A stretch of 64,000 nucleotides of DNA from Paramyrothecium sp. XJ0827 (GCA_020881915.1 JAJFPB010000004.1:1116001-1180000), one strand, 5' to 3'; positions 21,608 to 35,832 are shown, numbered from the stretch's first letter. A program made the numbers and translations. Notes: generated by a model not told the origin, from the sequence alone.

Positions 21608-24033
21608 CATTATTTTTTTGCCTTCCCGCGGAAAGGGATGCATAGGCGTCTGCGTCAAACCCGTCCAATGGGGTCACGGAAGGAGCTTTTTTCGGGTTTC
21701 CTTTTTTCTTGAATCGCTGACGGGAGCCCGCACTCTCCCAAAGTCCAACTCTTCCAAAGTCCAACAGCGCATTTTGTTTCGACGATGTAGCTCGGTTAGG
21801 TCGGGGCTGGATCTTCGGATTGTGGACGCTACAGGCCACCCACCACACCGGCTCACCTCGCGGCGAGTTTCGCCCCTCCCTTGCAGCAACGTATCTGTGC
21901 GAGCTAAAGGCGAGAGCCTATTCGCTTGCCCTCGTGGTGGAGGGGAGTGCAGTTTTGTCTTTGCCTAGTTAGCTTCCGCGGTAGATAGAGCCAAGAAGTG
22001 GCCGAGCACTGCAGCCATCGCATCGTCATGTTTTAGTCCCAAATCTTCGCGACTCCCGCTCCCCTCCTCGCAGCCCGGAGGCTGAACTTTACGAAGTGAT
22101 TACCACATACGGGCTAAATCGTTCGACGGCGAGGGGACGTGTAACGGCGGCTGCTTGTCAAGACAAACCTTGGGAGGCGTAAACCCGTCAAACAGTCACC
22201 GCAGCGGAAATTTTGCCCAGATTGTTTAGCACCTTTCGCGGGCTCTAATGTTAGAGGCGATCCGTGCGTGAATGCAGAGCTTGAGCGTGAGGTCAGCGTG
22301 GGGGGTTAGAAACGCTTTGATGGAGAAGATCTTGAACGCCAACACAAGCGGCGCGTCCGAAGTATTTTTTTTCTTTGGTGATGGTGGGGGTCTAGAGCAC
22401 GTTCGTATCTCAGAACTCAAACCCCCAAAAATACCCCAAAAAGGAAACAAGTGTGAGATGAATGGCTTTGCTTCGCCAGCCTGCCAACGACACGGCTTGT
22501 GAAAATGTAACCTTGCAATATCGCAGAGTGCAACCAAGAAGCAATGTTGTGTCTGAGCGCCTCGGACGCCTCGTCCGCCACGCCGTCCTCGACTTCTCGG
22601 ACTACCCTGTACCAGCATCACATGGAATCAAGGGAGTTGGGTGGCATTGTCCCTTCGCCGTGATGTTCTTCCCAGGCGTCCCTATGGGCGTATCCGAGCA
22701 GCGAGCAAAATCGCGGACTGCAATATCAAAATCCTGTAAATAATACCTAATGATAAACTCTGAAAAGGCTTCAAGATGTCTATTCAATTCCTCAAAAATG
22801 TCAATTTTGCTGTTTTATTGTACTTTTATTTTTGTAAAGTCTTACGAAAGTAGTAGTTTATAGCACTAGACCTTCTATTGGTAACTTCCTAATTTTGCAG
22901 CATTGCCTTGTTTGCTAACCGCTTGATGTATCAGAGCTCGGCAGCCAAGATTTCCTGTAACACTGGCTGCAGGACCGTCTACAGGAGCAGGACACACCGA
23001 AATTCCTTTCTGGTCTTTCACAGCCAGCCGAGGAGGCATCTATGGGATCTGCGCACGCCCACTGATGTAACGGCGCATGGCAATGGGAAAGGATAGACAC
23101 TGAATGACATCTCCGGAGCGACCCCTCCGCCCAATCAAGGGCCGCGATGGGCAGATCTTGAACCAAGCTTGTGGACGTTGCAAGATTGCTAGTTTCAAGC
23201 GGACGGTCATTGCCTGTCACATCTTCTTCCCCCACACAAACATTCAATCGGAAACGTGATCATCACACCCCATCTCTGGCAAAAGCTTGTTGCTTGACAA
23301 ACGCTTGCCTCAACGGACCTGACGACACTTGCAGGCCAGGAGAGGAGCCGGTGGGTTAGATCGATGATGGTACGGTCGACTTTACGTCAACAATTGATGG
23401 ACTGCTGTCCGTGCATGTCGGTTCATTAGCTCCTGAGGTGCGGTATGACGAAGAATCTACTGAAGGACGGGAAAGTGGATCTGCGATCAAGAATATCCGA
23501 TATGAGCCACAAATACACCCATGGAAATTGAACCATCAGTGAACCATGGCAAGTGGGCGTTCCTAGTTTGCTGCGCCTGATGGATTGATACAGACCAAAA
23601 AGGACTGAGCATGCCAAATCCATGTGATCCGCATCCAGGCCGACGAAAGCTCCGGAAGCCTCATGTCCCGAATTGCTGACCCTGGTACCTGCCAGGTTGG
23701 ACCTGACAAGAACCAGAGCTGAAGTACGGTGATGGTTGGAATGGGCAATACAAACCAGGACCGGGGGTAACTTTGTTGAACTGGGGGTAAGGAGGGGAAG
23801 CAGGCTGCGAAATGCGAGACCCGCAGCAAGATGGGAAACTTTCTTTTCTTTGTTCTCAATGATCGCCAAGGGGGAACAGCAGGCATTGGTGTTCTGGAGA
23901 TGGCACTGATTGGTTCATCGGCGATAGCCAAGAACAGGTGATGATGGATCAGAACCGTCATAATGGGACATGGGTGAGTCCGTGCTTGCCTCGTCACCTC
24001 TCGCTGCAGGTCCCAGACGACAGAGTGATCCTT

Positions 24034-24050
24034 CAGACAGACAGACAGAC
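24034..24050. repeat. CAGA tetranucleotide repeat
   Basis: About four tandem copies of CAGA. Confidence 0.7.
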
Positions 24051-27000
24051 ATTCCCATTCTCCACCCATCCTAACTAAAGACACACAGACACACACAAGT
24101 TCCGATTTTTCATTGTGCTTCACCGTACCCTCGTTCGCAGTTTACAAGTCGGCAAGGCGGTGGGAGGGGGAGGGGTTTTGCTCATTAGCGCGAGCAGCAG
24201 CACCAGACCCAACCTGTCGGTGGCTGACGATGGTGCTGGACTGGCGGTGCGGGGACTAGGGCGGAAACTTTGGCGGCTTGGGGCCGATCACGATGACAAG
24301 ACTCCGCGATAGCCGTACTGCCGCCAGCTAACGTAGCGTGTTTGTAATCGCCCAAGAGGGTGGTCAGAAGATGGGCTGAGGTCCTTGGTTCAGAGTAGGG
24401 ACGAGCTATTCGCAGAGTGTATGAAGCGGTGAAGAGTCGAATTATCGCTCACTCAATGGGGCATCCCGAGACAAGCGCTTCACCGTGAACGAAAGCGATC
24501 CAACCTGCACCCCGCTGCACCAAGAAGACCCAGAGATCGATCCCTATGTGCATCGATCTACAAGGGGTAGCTATTTTCAACCCCTGAGCTTGCAACCATC
24601 GTGAGATGGGACTCAGTGCGGAAGGGCGGTGCAGAAACTCAATCGTGGGAGTTGAAGCTGGAGCCAGAGCCAGCCGGAGCTGGAGGCTCTCACGGTCGCA
24701 TTGCTGACTGCAAAGGGTATCGTGCAAACCTTGTAGGGATGCCGCGTCTGCCCAGGCCGGAACAGGTCAAGTCAGGGCCCAAAAAGCATGCAAGGAACGT
24801 GCAGGCTGGGCTGGGTTGGGTGGTCAGCTGCTTCGACCTGGAGTCCACCCATATCGGTCCAGCTGCAGGAACAGCACAAACACATGCATGTGGACTGCAC
24901 CGTAAGGTAAGGCCAAGAATGTGGGCGAGACTGGCAACTTCGTGGGCAGATGCAACGGGCCATGCGCGGGCTACCCAGATGGGCTACCCAAGAGACTAGC
25001 TGCAACTCAAAGCATCGCCAACGCCGACGGGGCCATTGAAGACAAGGGCGGAGCACATTCCGGGTCTTACCATTCCGCGACGCGGTATAGTATCTTACGG
25101 CCGTCACACTCAAACTCAAGGGAGGAGTTTTGGTGTTGGGTCGAGTAAAGTCGCAGTGCAGGGTGTGGCGCATGGACCCGGAAAGCTTACGGACCTGCTG
25201 CTGGCCGTAGCCCTGGCTCCCAATTCCAAAGCAATGGCTCAGATCAGAGTTCGCCGGCATGGGCAAGGGCAAAGGCAATCCTGGGAACGAGGCCCAAACC
25301 CTGACCGCGAGCGGTGCGCTGAGACGAAAGTTTGCCAACTAACGGGGGCCACGCCTCCGGGTCGCGATGGCACCCGGTAGCAGCAGATGGGGGGCGCCTC
25401 GACTCTGAGCCTCAGCTATCTCGAGGCTACGCTACCCTACCCCGTCTGGGAAATCCGGGGCAGCTGGACCAAACCCCCGGAGATGAGCGACGGGATGCCT
25501 TTTCGCGGCCGACGGGCGAATGCCGTGCCTGGGCGCCGAGGCCAAGCTGGAAAGAAAAGCAGAGACAGCAGAAGAAAAGAAGTTACAAGACAGGGCGAGA
25601 CATGGCCATCGTCAAGGGGACCTAGAACTCGTTCCTGAGTCGACGTTTGGCCTGCTTGGTCTGTACCTGGCGGGGCCGATCCAGAACCGGGATCAGGCTC
25701 AGGATTAGGACCATAATCAGGCACAGCGACGGGGCCCCCATTGGCCAAGATGCAGCTTTCTTTGTTGCTGATGCATATGGCATAGTGAATTTTTGCTTGC
25801 CGCTGCCGCCCTCTCTATCTGGAGAGCGCTCTGGATTGCCTTGACTTGACTAGTGGTTCTACCATCTGAGCTGTGGCGCAAACGCAAGGCTGCGGGACTT
25901 GGTGGAATCTAAGACAAGGGCCTGTAAGTGGTGGACCCGATGCCTTTTGTTGCGGTGAATTTTGGACCATCGCTCCCTTGAGATCGGTTCTATGGCGAGG
26001 GGCCAGGTCGGCCGGTGGTAACCCATCTGAAGTCGGCCAAAAAATCGCCGACTCCGTGGCCCTCAACAACCGAGTGTAAGCAAATGAGGCGTCATTGATG
26101 TTTGGACACGGGCTGCGCAATCACATCGGCACGGTAAGCAACATGAAACGAACAATGGGCCTCCCGGGGCCATTGTGAGATCACGGATCGTGTGTCACGG
26201 TTTCGAAGCGTGTGGATTACGCCTCAGGTCTGCGCAGGATGGGTTTGGCATGGCAGCTTTGGTGAGGGCATCGAAACTTTCCATGATCTGTAGTTCGTGT
26301 TCGGACTAGACCGAGGACGGTGGTGAGGGATGTGGATGGCTAGGTGGACAGTGGAGGGATGGGGGAGGAGTGGAGCGGACGTAGGGGGGAGTGGTGGATA
26401 CCTCGAGATAGGCTTGGTGGTGTGTGGAATGGAGGTAAAGTCAGTGAAGTCTTGTGAGTGAGGGTTAGAGAGAGTGAAGTGAGTGAGTGGATGGGTCCAG
26501 CACCACAAGGTACCTACGGTCCCTGATCTTACTGGGCGAGTGCTATAACGGCGAAAATACCTTACACAGGAAAGAGTCACAGGTGTTGGAGGGGCAGAGC
26601 AAGAGATTGGCCAAGAGCGGGTCCCGGGAGGCAGATGGAGGCAAGAATGGCAGATCGTGAACGTCATGATGCGCACTGAACCTGCGCTACGTACCTCTGG
26701 CGGAGGGGAATTGCCATGTGTTCGCCAGTAGCCCGACGCTGCCAGTGGCCCGTCTAGCAGTGATTAGCGGTGCTCGGCGGTGCACTAGCAGGGCCAGCAG
26801 GGCACTCCGCCTTGGTTCTGCACCCAATGGCATCCTGTTCCGGGAGACATTCCCTCACCAGCCAGATCATCGCTCTCACCACCTCTCCTCGGGCCCGTGA
26901 TATGCACGCGTTGCTTTTCTCCCCTCACGGCCGGGACTTCGGTCCCTGCTTCGTTTCTTTTTTTTCCTGCTTCTTTTGCTTTTCCCTCTCTGCCTTACTC

Positions 27001-27410
27001 TTTCGAAACAAGGCCCCCGACCAGCTGGGCACCTAGGCTATTGGATTCCGCTGGGCTGCGGTGGAGCGCATTTGGGGGAGCAGGGGTTGCTGTTTGCCCA
27101 GATCGCCGGGACCTGATCTCTACGGGCTGACCTCGCATGCCCTGCCTGCAGCTGAGGCGAGGGTGCATTTGGCATTGCGTCTGTCTCTCGCCAACTCTGT
27201 TTGCTGCCCAAGGAGCGTCTGTGCTCTCTCTCCCTGGCTGGGAAACCCAAAGCACTGGCCCAGAGGGCGTGCGGTTGCCGAGGGAAGGGTGACAGCGTGA
27301 GAGTGAGAGTGAGAGAGGGTGATGGTGAGGGTTCTCGTATGAGAAGCGGTCTGCTCTCCGTTTTTTTCGCTCTTGGCCCTGGTGTCGATGCCCAGACGCC
27401 AGCCCGCAGA

Positions 27411-27460
27411 CCCACGCCCACGCCCACGCCCACTCACACTCTCACACACACACACACACA
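27411..27460. repeat. CCCACG hexamer and CA dinucleotide microsatellites
   Basis: CCCACG repeats (27411-27432) are followed by a CA run of nine units (27443-27460). They lie about 500 bp upstream of the start codon of the disordered-protein gene. Confidence 0.85.
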
Positions 27461-27949
27461 CCATAACCATCCGCCACACCACACCCATGCCTCACACCTC
27501 GGCCATCTCCACACCTCGACTCAACCCACCTCGCACACACCCCAATCTCAATGATCGACCGCACGCCTCCGCTTCCACAGACACCCAGGCTCGCCGGCTA
27601 CCATCATTGATATATTAAACCATCCCATCTCGGCCCCTCACCACCATCTTCTTGCTCGTCACCACCCGATCGTGCCGCAGTCTGCACCTTCTCTCGCTAC
27701 CTTTATCTCGGGTCCATCCCCCATCCATCCACCCTCACAGGCAGTCGTTCCTTAGTACAACACATCTATAACCATAACCAATAACCCAAACGACACTCCT
27801 TGCCCGGTCCGCACTACTACACTACAACAGCAGAGACTCGCATTCTCTACTCGACTACATCAACGCCTTGAAGGCTCTCGCCAGTCAAGCCATACGTTGA
27901 CTTACACCAACGCAGCTCCATTCCTACGTTTTTCACACAACCGCCCACC

Positions 27950-28726
27950 ATGCACGTATTAGGACACAGCTTCAGCCAAAAACGCAAGTCGACCAAGCGT
28001 CCTCGCGACCTTCACATCCGCAAGGTTTCCTTCTCGGGCTCATCACTTTCCTCCGGCGGCTCGCTATCATCCAGCTCTTCCACCTCGACCTTCACCCCTC
28101 GCAACTACAGCCCCAGCCGCACCGACAGCGCCATCGCTCTCGATCCTCTCTCACTACATCCCACATTCCACGCCCCGGCCCGCTTGAGCGAGCGGCCACT
28201 TATCCGCACGGAGAGCCCCCGCTGGCAGGAGGCTGTTAGCTTCTTCGACTACGATGACACCGAGGACGAGTACGACTCGGATGAGCTACCCGAGGATGAC
28301 CAGGACGATGATTTCGCAGTGAAGCCTCAGGGCCTCACCTGCAGGCACCAGCCCGACATGGCCCTGCCGCCTCATGCCAGCCCATTGGACCACACCGCAC
28401 ATGAAAGGCACGAAGCCAACGACTACTTCATGCTGCAACTCACTACCCGCCCTCCTATGCCTCGCTCACGGTGGTCAGAGTCGACCATCCAAACCATGGA
28501 CTCATTGACCCCATCCGTTGCTTCGGGAACACCCACTGTCGATGAATCAGTTCCCAACTTCAGCTACAAGCGCAACACCGTTCCCAAGCGGCCAACCATG
28601 AAGGCCGGCGACAGCGTCGACAACTTCATCAAGCGTGGTGGCTGGAAGCGACGAGGAATCGTCTTCCACAACGACGAGATGAGGGAAGAGTGCAGCGAAG
28701 ACAGAGCCAGCGTCCTCACTGCATAA
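27950..28726 (+). CDS. Unrecognised Ser-rich, intrinsically disordered protein
   Basis: Single exon, 258 aa, starting at an ATG in good context (CCACCATG). The N-terminus is basic (QKRKSTKRPRDLHIRK) and is followed by a dense Ser run, an acidic patch (YDDTEDEYDSDELPEDDQDDD, about residues 100-120) and a conserved-looking C-terminal block (PKRPTMKAGDSVDNFIKRGGWKRRG read in two parts around residues 210-235). No domain, membrane helix or signal peptide is visible. Low complexity and separated basic and acidic patches suggest a nuclear or scaffold protein (inference). Codon use and composition are like neighbouring genes. The gene is isolated, with about 7 kb of gene-free DNA on either side and a long C-rich 5' leader, a layout seen for tightly regulated fungal genes. 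Function not known. Confidence 0.75.
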   Translation: MHVLGHSFSQKRKSTKRPRDLHIRKVSFSGSSLSSGGSLSSSSSTSTFTPRNYSPSRTDSAIALDPLSLHPTFHAPARLSERPLIRTESPRWQEAVSFFDYDDTEDEYDSDELPEDDQDDDFAVKPQGLTCRHQPDMALPPHASPLDHTAHERHEANDYFMLQLTTRPPMPRSRWSESTIQTMDSLTPSVASGTPTVDESVPNFSYKRNTVPKRPTMKAGDSVDNFIKRGGWKRRGIVFHNDEMREECSEDRASVLTA

Positions 28727-30285
28727 ACACCAACACATACATCCCAAGGGACCACACTCATTAATCTCACACACGACTTATACACAACGTTGTTTTCCAC
28801 ACTCTCTACACACGTCACCTTACACAACACTCACTGTACCACAACCAACGACAACCACTTCACGTAACGAATCAGCCACACTTTTTCATACTGTTTTTAC
28901 ATACATACAGAAAGCATGGAGTTATTTACCAAGGTTTCATTTTTAACAGCCTGGCTAGGCTTGGGAGCAAAAGTTTGGGAACGGATTGGGAACACCCTGG
29001 GGCCGACGCCGGCATATACCATTGGCGAAATCAACACTTGGTGATTTTACGCCGACTTGGAGGGACACGTCCGCAAACAGGACATTTCATTTTCTATCCA
29101 ATTTATAATGCACCTTTTCCATTATACCCCGATCACTTCTTTTCTTTTTTGGATTCACCACTCCGCCCCCCTGCAAAAGGGGGAGCTTGGACACCAGATA
29201 CCATAGCTTACTACTATAATGGGATACGAGCTGGGCCAGGACCCAGCTCATCATCATGTCCATCACTACATTCCAATTGCGCTCGTCCACCCTGTGAATC
29301 AATGTGATACAGTACAAAGAAAGCGTCACTTGGTGTCTGTTTCAGTGCTCTAACGTCCGTGTAAATTGGCAGTGCCGAACGTGCCATTTTTCGAGGTGGT
29401 TCGTCTTGGCAACCGCGGCATCCGTCATGACACGGCTCACCGGATCAGCCAGTCAGCTTGGCGCGAAGCCAAAAAAGCCCGCCAAACGTGGAATGGCCAA
29501 ACGCCGGCGAGCCCGTGGGAAACGGGTCCGTATTTGGTACGTCCACAAACATGCCGGCGCTAAACTAAGTAGCAAAACGGAGTTCGTAGCAAAAGACAAC
29601 GATGAAAATAAAAAACTTTAAACAAATGAAATTGAATACTGAGGGCCGAGGCGTCTGCTGCAAAGTGAAAGGTGAGAGGGAACGGCCGTAAAAAGGTTTC
29701 GTGGCGGAGGCCCAGAACTGTTTCGACGGGCTTACACGCAACTCTACGAAGAAACTACCTTTATTGGCGCTCGTTTTTAGTTTTCCACGAAGTGGCACGC
29801 TCTAACGAGGAAAGTTTTTTTTCTTCTCCCTCTTCGGTTGCCCTTTCAGCCCATGCGACCGAAACGTGTTCTCCGGTTTTTTTCGTTCTACTCATTTGGA
29901 ACGGCGCCGTTTGGGGAGTGAAGACCCTGATCTGCCTTGAACGGTTGTGTCATAGTACGACAGACAGGGAAGAGACATGTTGAGAATAGCAGGGCGATCC
30001 ATGCCTTGGGGGTAATTACGTTCGTTTGTGGAATGGGGCTCACACGCGGGCTCTAAACTCCGGAGAATAGAAGGAAAAAGTGGGCAAAGGCGTGCGAACA
30101 GTCAAGATAATTTTTAAGCATTCTTGTTCGGAAATTGGCAGACCGTTTGCTTAGGCTGACGGCATGGAATCAATTGTGTACGCTGCAGAGCCGGTCGAAG
30201 AAAGAACCAAAAAACGAGGCAGACACACACGCACGCACGCACACAAAACGAGCGTTTTCGTGTTTCCGTGCCATCCGTCCCATGT

Positions 30286-30306
30286 CGACGACGACGACGA
30301 CGACGA
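30286..30306. repeat. CGA trinucleotide run
   Basis: Seven perfect CGA units. Confidence 0.85.
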
Positions 30307-33300
30307 CTCAGCTGACGCAGCACCGGGGTCTTAAAATTCGCCGTCTGATCGTAGAGGGGGCGTGTCCTGTCAAATGTCTTTCTCTGAGGATGACCGGCGT
30401 GATGAAACCGAGGGAAAAAAAAAAGCCCTCGGTGGCGGGTTCTGCATCATTTCGTCTTGCATCGCTGCTCTTGGCCCAACCTGGTCAATCGTTCGAGGAG
30501 GGTTCACCTGACCAAAGTGCATGCATACCAAGCGGTCAAAGAGGGCCTAGTTTCACACTGCTCACAGAGAAGCTCTGGGTTCTGGTTGGGACATGTGGTT
30601 CCTGGCTAATTTGCCTCCCCCCTGCCGATCCACGTGGAGTGCGTGCCAAGCCAGGCCGAGCCAAGTACACGAGCGTGAATGACTTCACCATTTCTTAATA
30701 GAGCCGTGCTATGGGCGGTATAGCTCTGGCGGATTAAGTCCGATGGGTGAAAAAATGCAGCTCTGGCCTTGTTTTAACAGATTTGGATCTTGAGCACCTG
30801 CAGAATCCGGGTCTGGATGCGACATGCATTTCACCGCCCTTCTTCGTTATCACCAGCACAGCACAGGCGGGCCTAATGCAGGTTTCTGTGTGATGGGCAG
30901 TGATGATTGACGGGGTGGGGGAGGGGGGGGACGATGGTGTCGCTCGTCATGCGCAACGAGAAAGTGCTGACGTTCACGATGCGCACGAGTTCCCCGTCGG
31001 CATCATCGAAGTCGAAGGGAGGAGGGTGTGCTCCGAAATGAGGGTCTCGAGGAAAGGGGGGTGGCAACTGGATTTCGGAGCAGTGCACCCAGCAATTTGG
31101 ATCTCCCTTTTACTTGATATGATGACCATGATCAACATGGGTAAGTAGTGAATTCCATCGTGTTACTATCAAAGAGAAGCATCAGAGGATTGAAGGACAC
31201 GGGCCAAGGGACACAGGTGTGTGCAGCGCTCGAGTTGTGGAGGACACCGCAGGTGAGGTAGGCGGAGCTGTGTGTGGAGGTGAGCTGTGGGCGTGTGCAT
31301 CACCCCATCGCTGCACGGTACCTCGTGAGGATTCTGGATTCGGCATGCGCTGCGGTGCAACCCGCCGCTGAGCAGGGCAGAGCCGCAGGTACGACTTGTA
31401 GGAGGCGATGCTTTGCAGCCGTGCAGATTTCCCCATCAGCCGGTGCCTGGTGCCTTGCAGAGGCTGAGCCCAGCGTGTTGGGCCAGCCACTACCACTCAC
31501 TTCCACTACCGCTACCACTACCACGAACCCCTGCCCTTCCCTGGCTGGGCTTGGCTTGCCCAGGCCTGCACCCTGGTTCCGTGGGCAGAAACGGGGGAGT
31601 GTTCAAGGATATGCGGTGTGCGAGGCTGTCGCGGCCATGACGAGAGGGTCGTTCGATTGTAATATTGGGGTTGAGAGTGGATAAGACAATGGGAGGCGTT
31701 TTGGTGGATGGCGAAGGGGGCTCAACATCGACAACGACCCTGGAGGCCACAATTTCCGAAGTCCGCTGACATAAGCTGAGAAGACACGGACTTTGCTGGG
31801 CTGTCAGTACAGCGAAGTCGAGGTACTACTCAATTACTGGTTCTAGAAGCCCATTGCTTCACTGGACAACAACAATCAGCGGTAGTACGGCAAACACAGT
31901 TCCCAACGTTGTTTCTCAATGCAAAGCTCCATGCTTGCTCAGACACGGACCCAGACGCGATCCCCATTCCTGCCCATTCCAAATTTCCGCTCAGTAAAAT
32001 TTTTTCCCTTTATTTCCTTCCCGTTCTTTCTTCTGTCGCCCGTCTGCCGGCGGAGAGTCCCATGAAAACGGTAGATAGCATACCTGGTCCTGGTCCGCCG
32101 AAAGGGCAAGCCGCAAGCGTCCGCTAGCGGCTCAACTTTTTTTTCTTTCTTTTTTCTCCCTTCCGTGACTGCGTCCCTCCCTCGCGCTCTAGAACTTGGT
32201 AGTGAAGGACGTACGTCTCTAGTCCGTGCTCTAATCAAATACAATCCACCCTGCGCTTGTCGTTCACGCCAAAATGGAAACATTGAAAAAGGACACCCCC
32301 ACCCAAGGGAATAGTGTAACTTGACGGACGGAAAGGCTAGAGTTAGCCTGGCAAGGGGTTCAGCTTGCCTCTTCCCAGAGCCATTGTTCCGTTCGGGAAT
32401 CTGCTAACCAATTCTCATCTCATGTTGCCAGCCAATGAACGGACCCCCCGGTTTTGTTATTTGTTATTTGGTGTCCTGCGTCTCATCGAAAGTGTCATCC
32501 CCCCCCTGGCGCCAGCGCAACTTCAGCCCAAGCTCAAGCCCAGGCCCAGGCTCTCGGATTTCCGCGCTGCCGCTGCCACGTGGAATCGCGGCTTATGGCT
32601 CAGCCCAGAGGCTTTTTTGCTTTTCGTCGTCCTTGTGCCCCCGTCGTGTTCGCTTTCCACCCCTGCGGTTGCCCGGTTCCTGCTTTGTTACAGTGACACG
32701 GGCTCTGTCGTCTCTGCCCTAAACCGTGCCTCTTTGCAGCTAGAGCATGACAAAGCAAATCAAAGCAAATACTACCGTGCCATCGAAGCGCATCGCCTTG
32801 GCCGGGCCTGTCAGGGCTGCATTTAGAAGTGCATTTACACGCCCTCGCTCATCGATTCCGCTGTGACTGGTCCCTTTTTGACTCATCAATGCGAGCCCTC
32901 AGGATGTGGATGCTCGCGGTCAACAACCCTCATTGATGCAAGTGCCCAATCAATGCCGGGCTCTGATTCTCACACTCCTGCCCGTGCCTCCTGCCCGTGC
33001 TTCCGGGCTCTTTTCTGGCATGTTTGGCTTCCGTCCTTGGGGTTCCCTTGTTTGGGCTTTGATTGCCTAGCTTTAGAGCAATTTTACGCCCTCCTCTGCC
33101 CGCTCCTCGTTGTAGCACAGTAGCACAGCCCTCGCGGACCAGGGAGCGTCCGTGCAGGCAAGACCCTGTCGATCTCGTAAATGACAGCAGCGTCCCGTCT
33201 CACAGGATACCGAGCCCGGCTTCTGATTGGCTCGTGACGGGCTTCTCTTCGTGTTCCAGAACTGGACGCCTCGCATTCGCTGGCAGGCACGAATCAATTC

Positions 33301-33743
33301 GACAATGACTCCATTGTGCAGTTACGGCAGGCAGCCGATGTTCATGCGCTCATCTCCTCACCCTCACCTTTGCGGAATGCACCAATGGCGATTTCCGAGA
33401 TAGCACCTCTACTACCCAACGCCTAGAACCAATTGGCAGCTATTTGTCGTGAACCATTATGATACTACTATGACATCTGCGTGCTTGCTTCCTCGCTTCG
33501 CTTCATTTCTGGCCGGAATGCTAGCACGACGCCATAACGCGTCCATGCCCGCGCATAGTCATACTAATTACACAAGAGACACGCGCACGCCCAGGCGAGG
33601 GCACCGTGCAGCGCCGCACGGCATGGACACGCCCTGTTGGCGTCTCGACAGGTCTCGCCCTCCTGTTGAGACATGACCATTTCCTCGCGTCTCACCTTGC
33701 ATCGAGCTATTCACGCCTTCTGCACTGGCACCGGATCGGTATG

Positions 33744-33771
33744 CTGGACCTGGACCTGGACCTGGACCTGG
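33744..33771. repeat. CTGGAC hexamer repeat
   Basis: Four complete and one partial tandem copies of CTGGAC. Confidence 0.85.
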
Positions 33772-35832
33772 CGGGATGTAGAGGCCTCGAACGTGCAGGA
33801 GAGACACGTTCGCGTTGGCGAGCCCACCGGCGCTTCCACTAGCGATGTCTCTCCCACGGACTATAGTCTATTGTTTTTTTTTGATGCTTTTGGCGAACGG
33901 CATAATCCGGGTACTCGGGTTCCCTAGCCACAGGGTCGCGATGGCTTCATACAAGCCATGTCGTCTAGCGTTGCCTGATCCAGACAGGGCCTCCTGCACC
34001 GAATCCGTGTCCTCGGATCGGCCGACAACGTATAAGCAGCTGTCTCTTTTGCGCACTTACGTATCATGTTCGACGCCGGGGCGTGGTACTGTTCGATCTT
34101 ACTGTTTATTCTGACCTGTTAGCAAAGAATGGGTTTGGCCGAGTGTTGTAGAAGGTAAGGACTTCGTGATGGCTTCGAATAGTTTGTAGCTGGAAGCCAT
34201 GTTATCTCGCGCTAAGTCTTTCCTCGGTTAGCATGGCTGATTGCTCACCGGGAGATATCACAATTATGTAGGACTTGCCAGAGATTACTTCACACCCATA
34301 CGTTTCTCGTTATCTCTGATCATCTACACATTCTCGTCTCAGCTGAAACGATGACACCCGTACTTCAAAGTCCTGATGTGATCGTGCCGAGTGATCCGTG
34401 CCATCCATTCTCATCCTTCTCACGACGCACAATACTCTATGAGGTAGGATGAGTCCATAGCCTAGCCTGATATGCTTGGGTTCCAGGTATGCGTGGTACC
34501 GTAGCTGGACACGAGACCTCGTTACGGAACGATCGCTTGACGCTTTGCTGGGGACTTCTGTACACATCCTATATTGCTTCGGGCTTGTGACGGCCACATG
34601 AGGGTTGCAATCCGACTCGGAACCCATCCATCATGGCTACAGTCTGTTGATGGGCGGGTGTCATGGTTGTTGTGAGCATCAACTAGGCTTCACCATTCGG
34701 TACAATCTTGGATGAAGTGCATGCTGCCTCTGTCAAGGTCACGACGCGAAATAACGGCTCGATTTGGGTGAAGCGTGGTCTCAAAGACGCCATAAAAAGC
34801 CGGGCTCGCTCTGGCTCCGATACATGATGCGCCGTATCCATGTTCGAAGTGGTGATATGTGCGGAGCATAGTCCGAATGTCCCAATGATGCCGTTCGCAC
34901 ACGAAGCTTCGGACCTCAGTTCAACGCGCGCATTGGTCCCTTGCTTTCGAACGACCTCGAAGGAGTTGAAAAACCTTTATCTCTTTATGACGATTATGAC
35001 GATTTTCCATATGTTCATTTCCTGTCTACGCAGGCGATTTGCGACCTGCGTTGTCGCCATTAGCGGAAAGGCCAGCGTAGTGACGAACAGCTGGAAACCC
35101 GTGCATCACGGTGAGGCCACGACATCTACATTGACTCGGCCGTACAGAGTGGCGGCACCGCGATTGGAGTCGCTCGGTAGCTCGGCACGACAAGGACCCC
35201 GTGGACGACTTGCTCAAAGGTGAATCATGAATGCAGTGTTGAAGTTGCAAGCGCCGAGTGGCAGAGTAGCTCGCCGTGGCAGCCAATGGCGTGCCCGCTT
35301 GGCGGCTTGGGGCAACCAAGAGTCCCCTGCGGGCGGCAAAGGCTTGAAGCTCACTCGCCGGCCATTGGTTCGCCAAGCCAGCGATGCTCGATTTAGCAGC
35401 GACCCCAACGGCGGGAGGCGTTGGAGCCCGTCCAGGCACGCTTGGAGCTTACCAGCTACAGCTCCAGGACAGCTTCCCGCAGGATACCCCACACTGCTTC
35501 TCCGCCCCTCTCCATTTCCCAGGCGATAATTCATGTTTCCCCGTTCCTTTGCTTCTTCCATTGTCCCAAAGAGAATATTCTCGAGTTTCTGTTGACACTA
35601 TTCCCTATCGAAGGCTCAATCTCCAAACCCGGCTGCGACTTGCGACTCGTTGCGCCTTACAAGTCCTTTCGCCCGTCCGGCCTTGAACGCTGCCGAGGAG
35701 GCACATCAAACAGCCCGTGCAGAGCAACCAACCCTTACCATTTGCGCCAAACACCCAGACGAACGAGCGCAAACTCCAAGCAGACAGTAGCAGCCGATTG
35801 ACCATCTTCAGCCCATCAAGAGTCCTTTCACT

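Larger units (their letters stand above)
20958..27949. other. Large gene-free tract (about 7 kb)
   Basis: No frame in 7 kb shows exon-like coding with splice sites or a known domain. It includes an AT-rich patch at 22740-22915, small tandem repeats (CATGTTT at 21587-21607, CAGA at 24034-24050), CA and CCCACG microsatellites near 27411-27460, and a long C-rich leader of the downstream gene from about 27400. It may hold distal regulatory DNA or unspliced non-coding transcripts, but nothing specific can be named. Confidence 0.45.
28727..35832. other. Second large gene-free tract (about 7.1 kb)
   Basis: No coding region supported. It contains a CGA trinucleotide run (30286-30306), a CTGGAC hexamer repeat (33744-33771) and T-rich patches around 29810-29890 and 32130-32160. 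Long open frames here (for example 30135-30698) are low-complexity and lack domain or splice support. The right end is the AIM24-family promoter and leader. Confidence 0.45.

Noticed and set aside
30135..30698. 187-codon open frame on the plus strand
   Set aside because: Low-complexity, Thr-run from the CGA repeat, no domain, no splice context.
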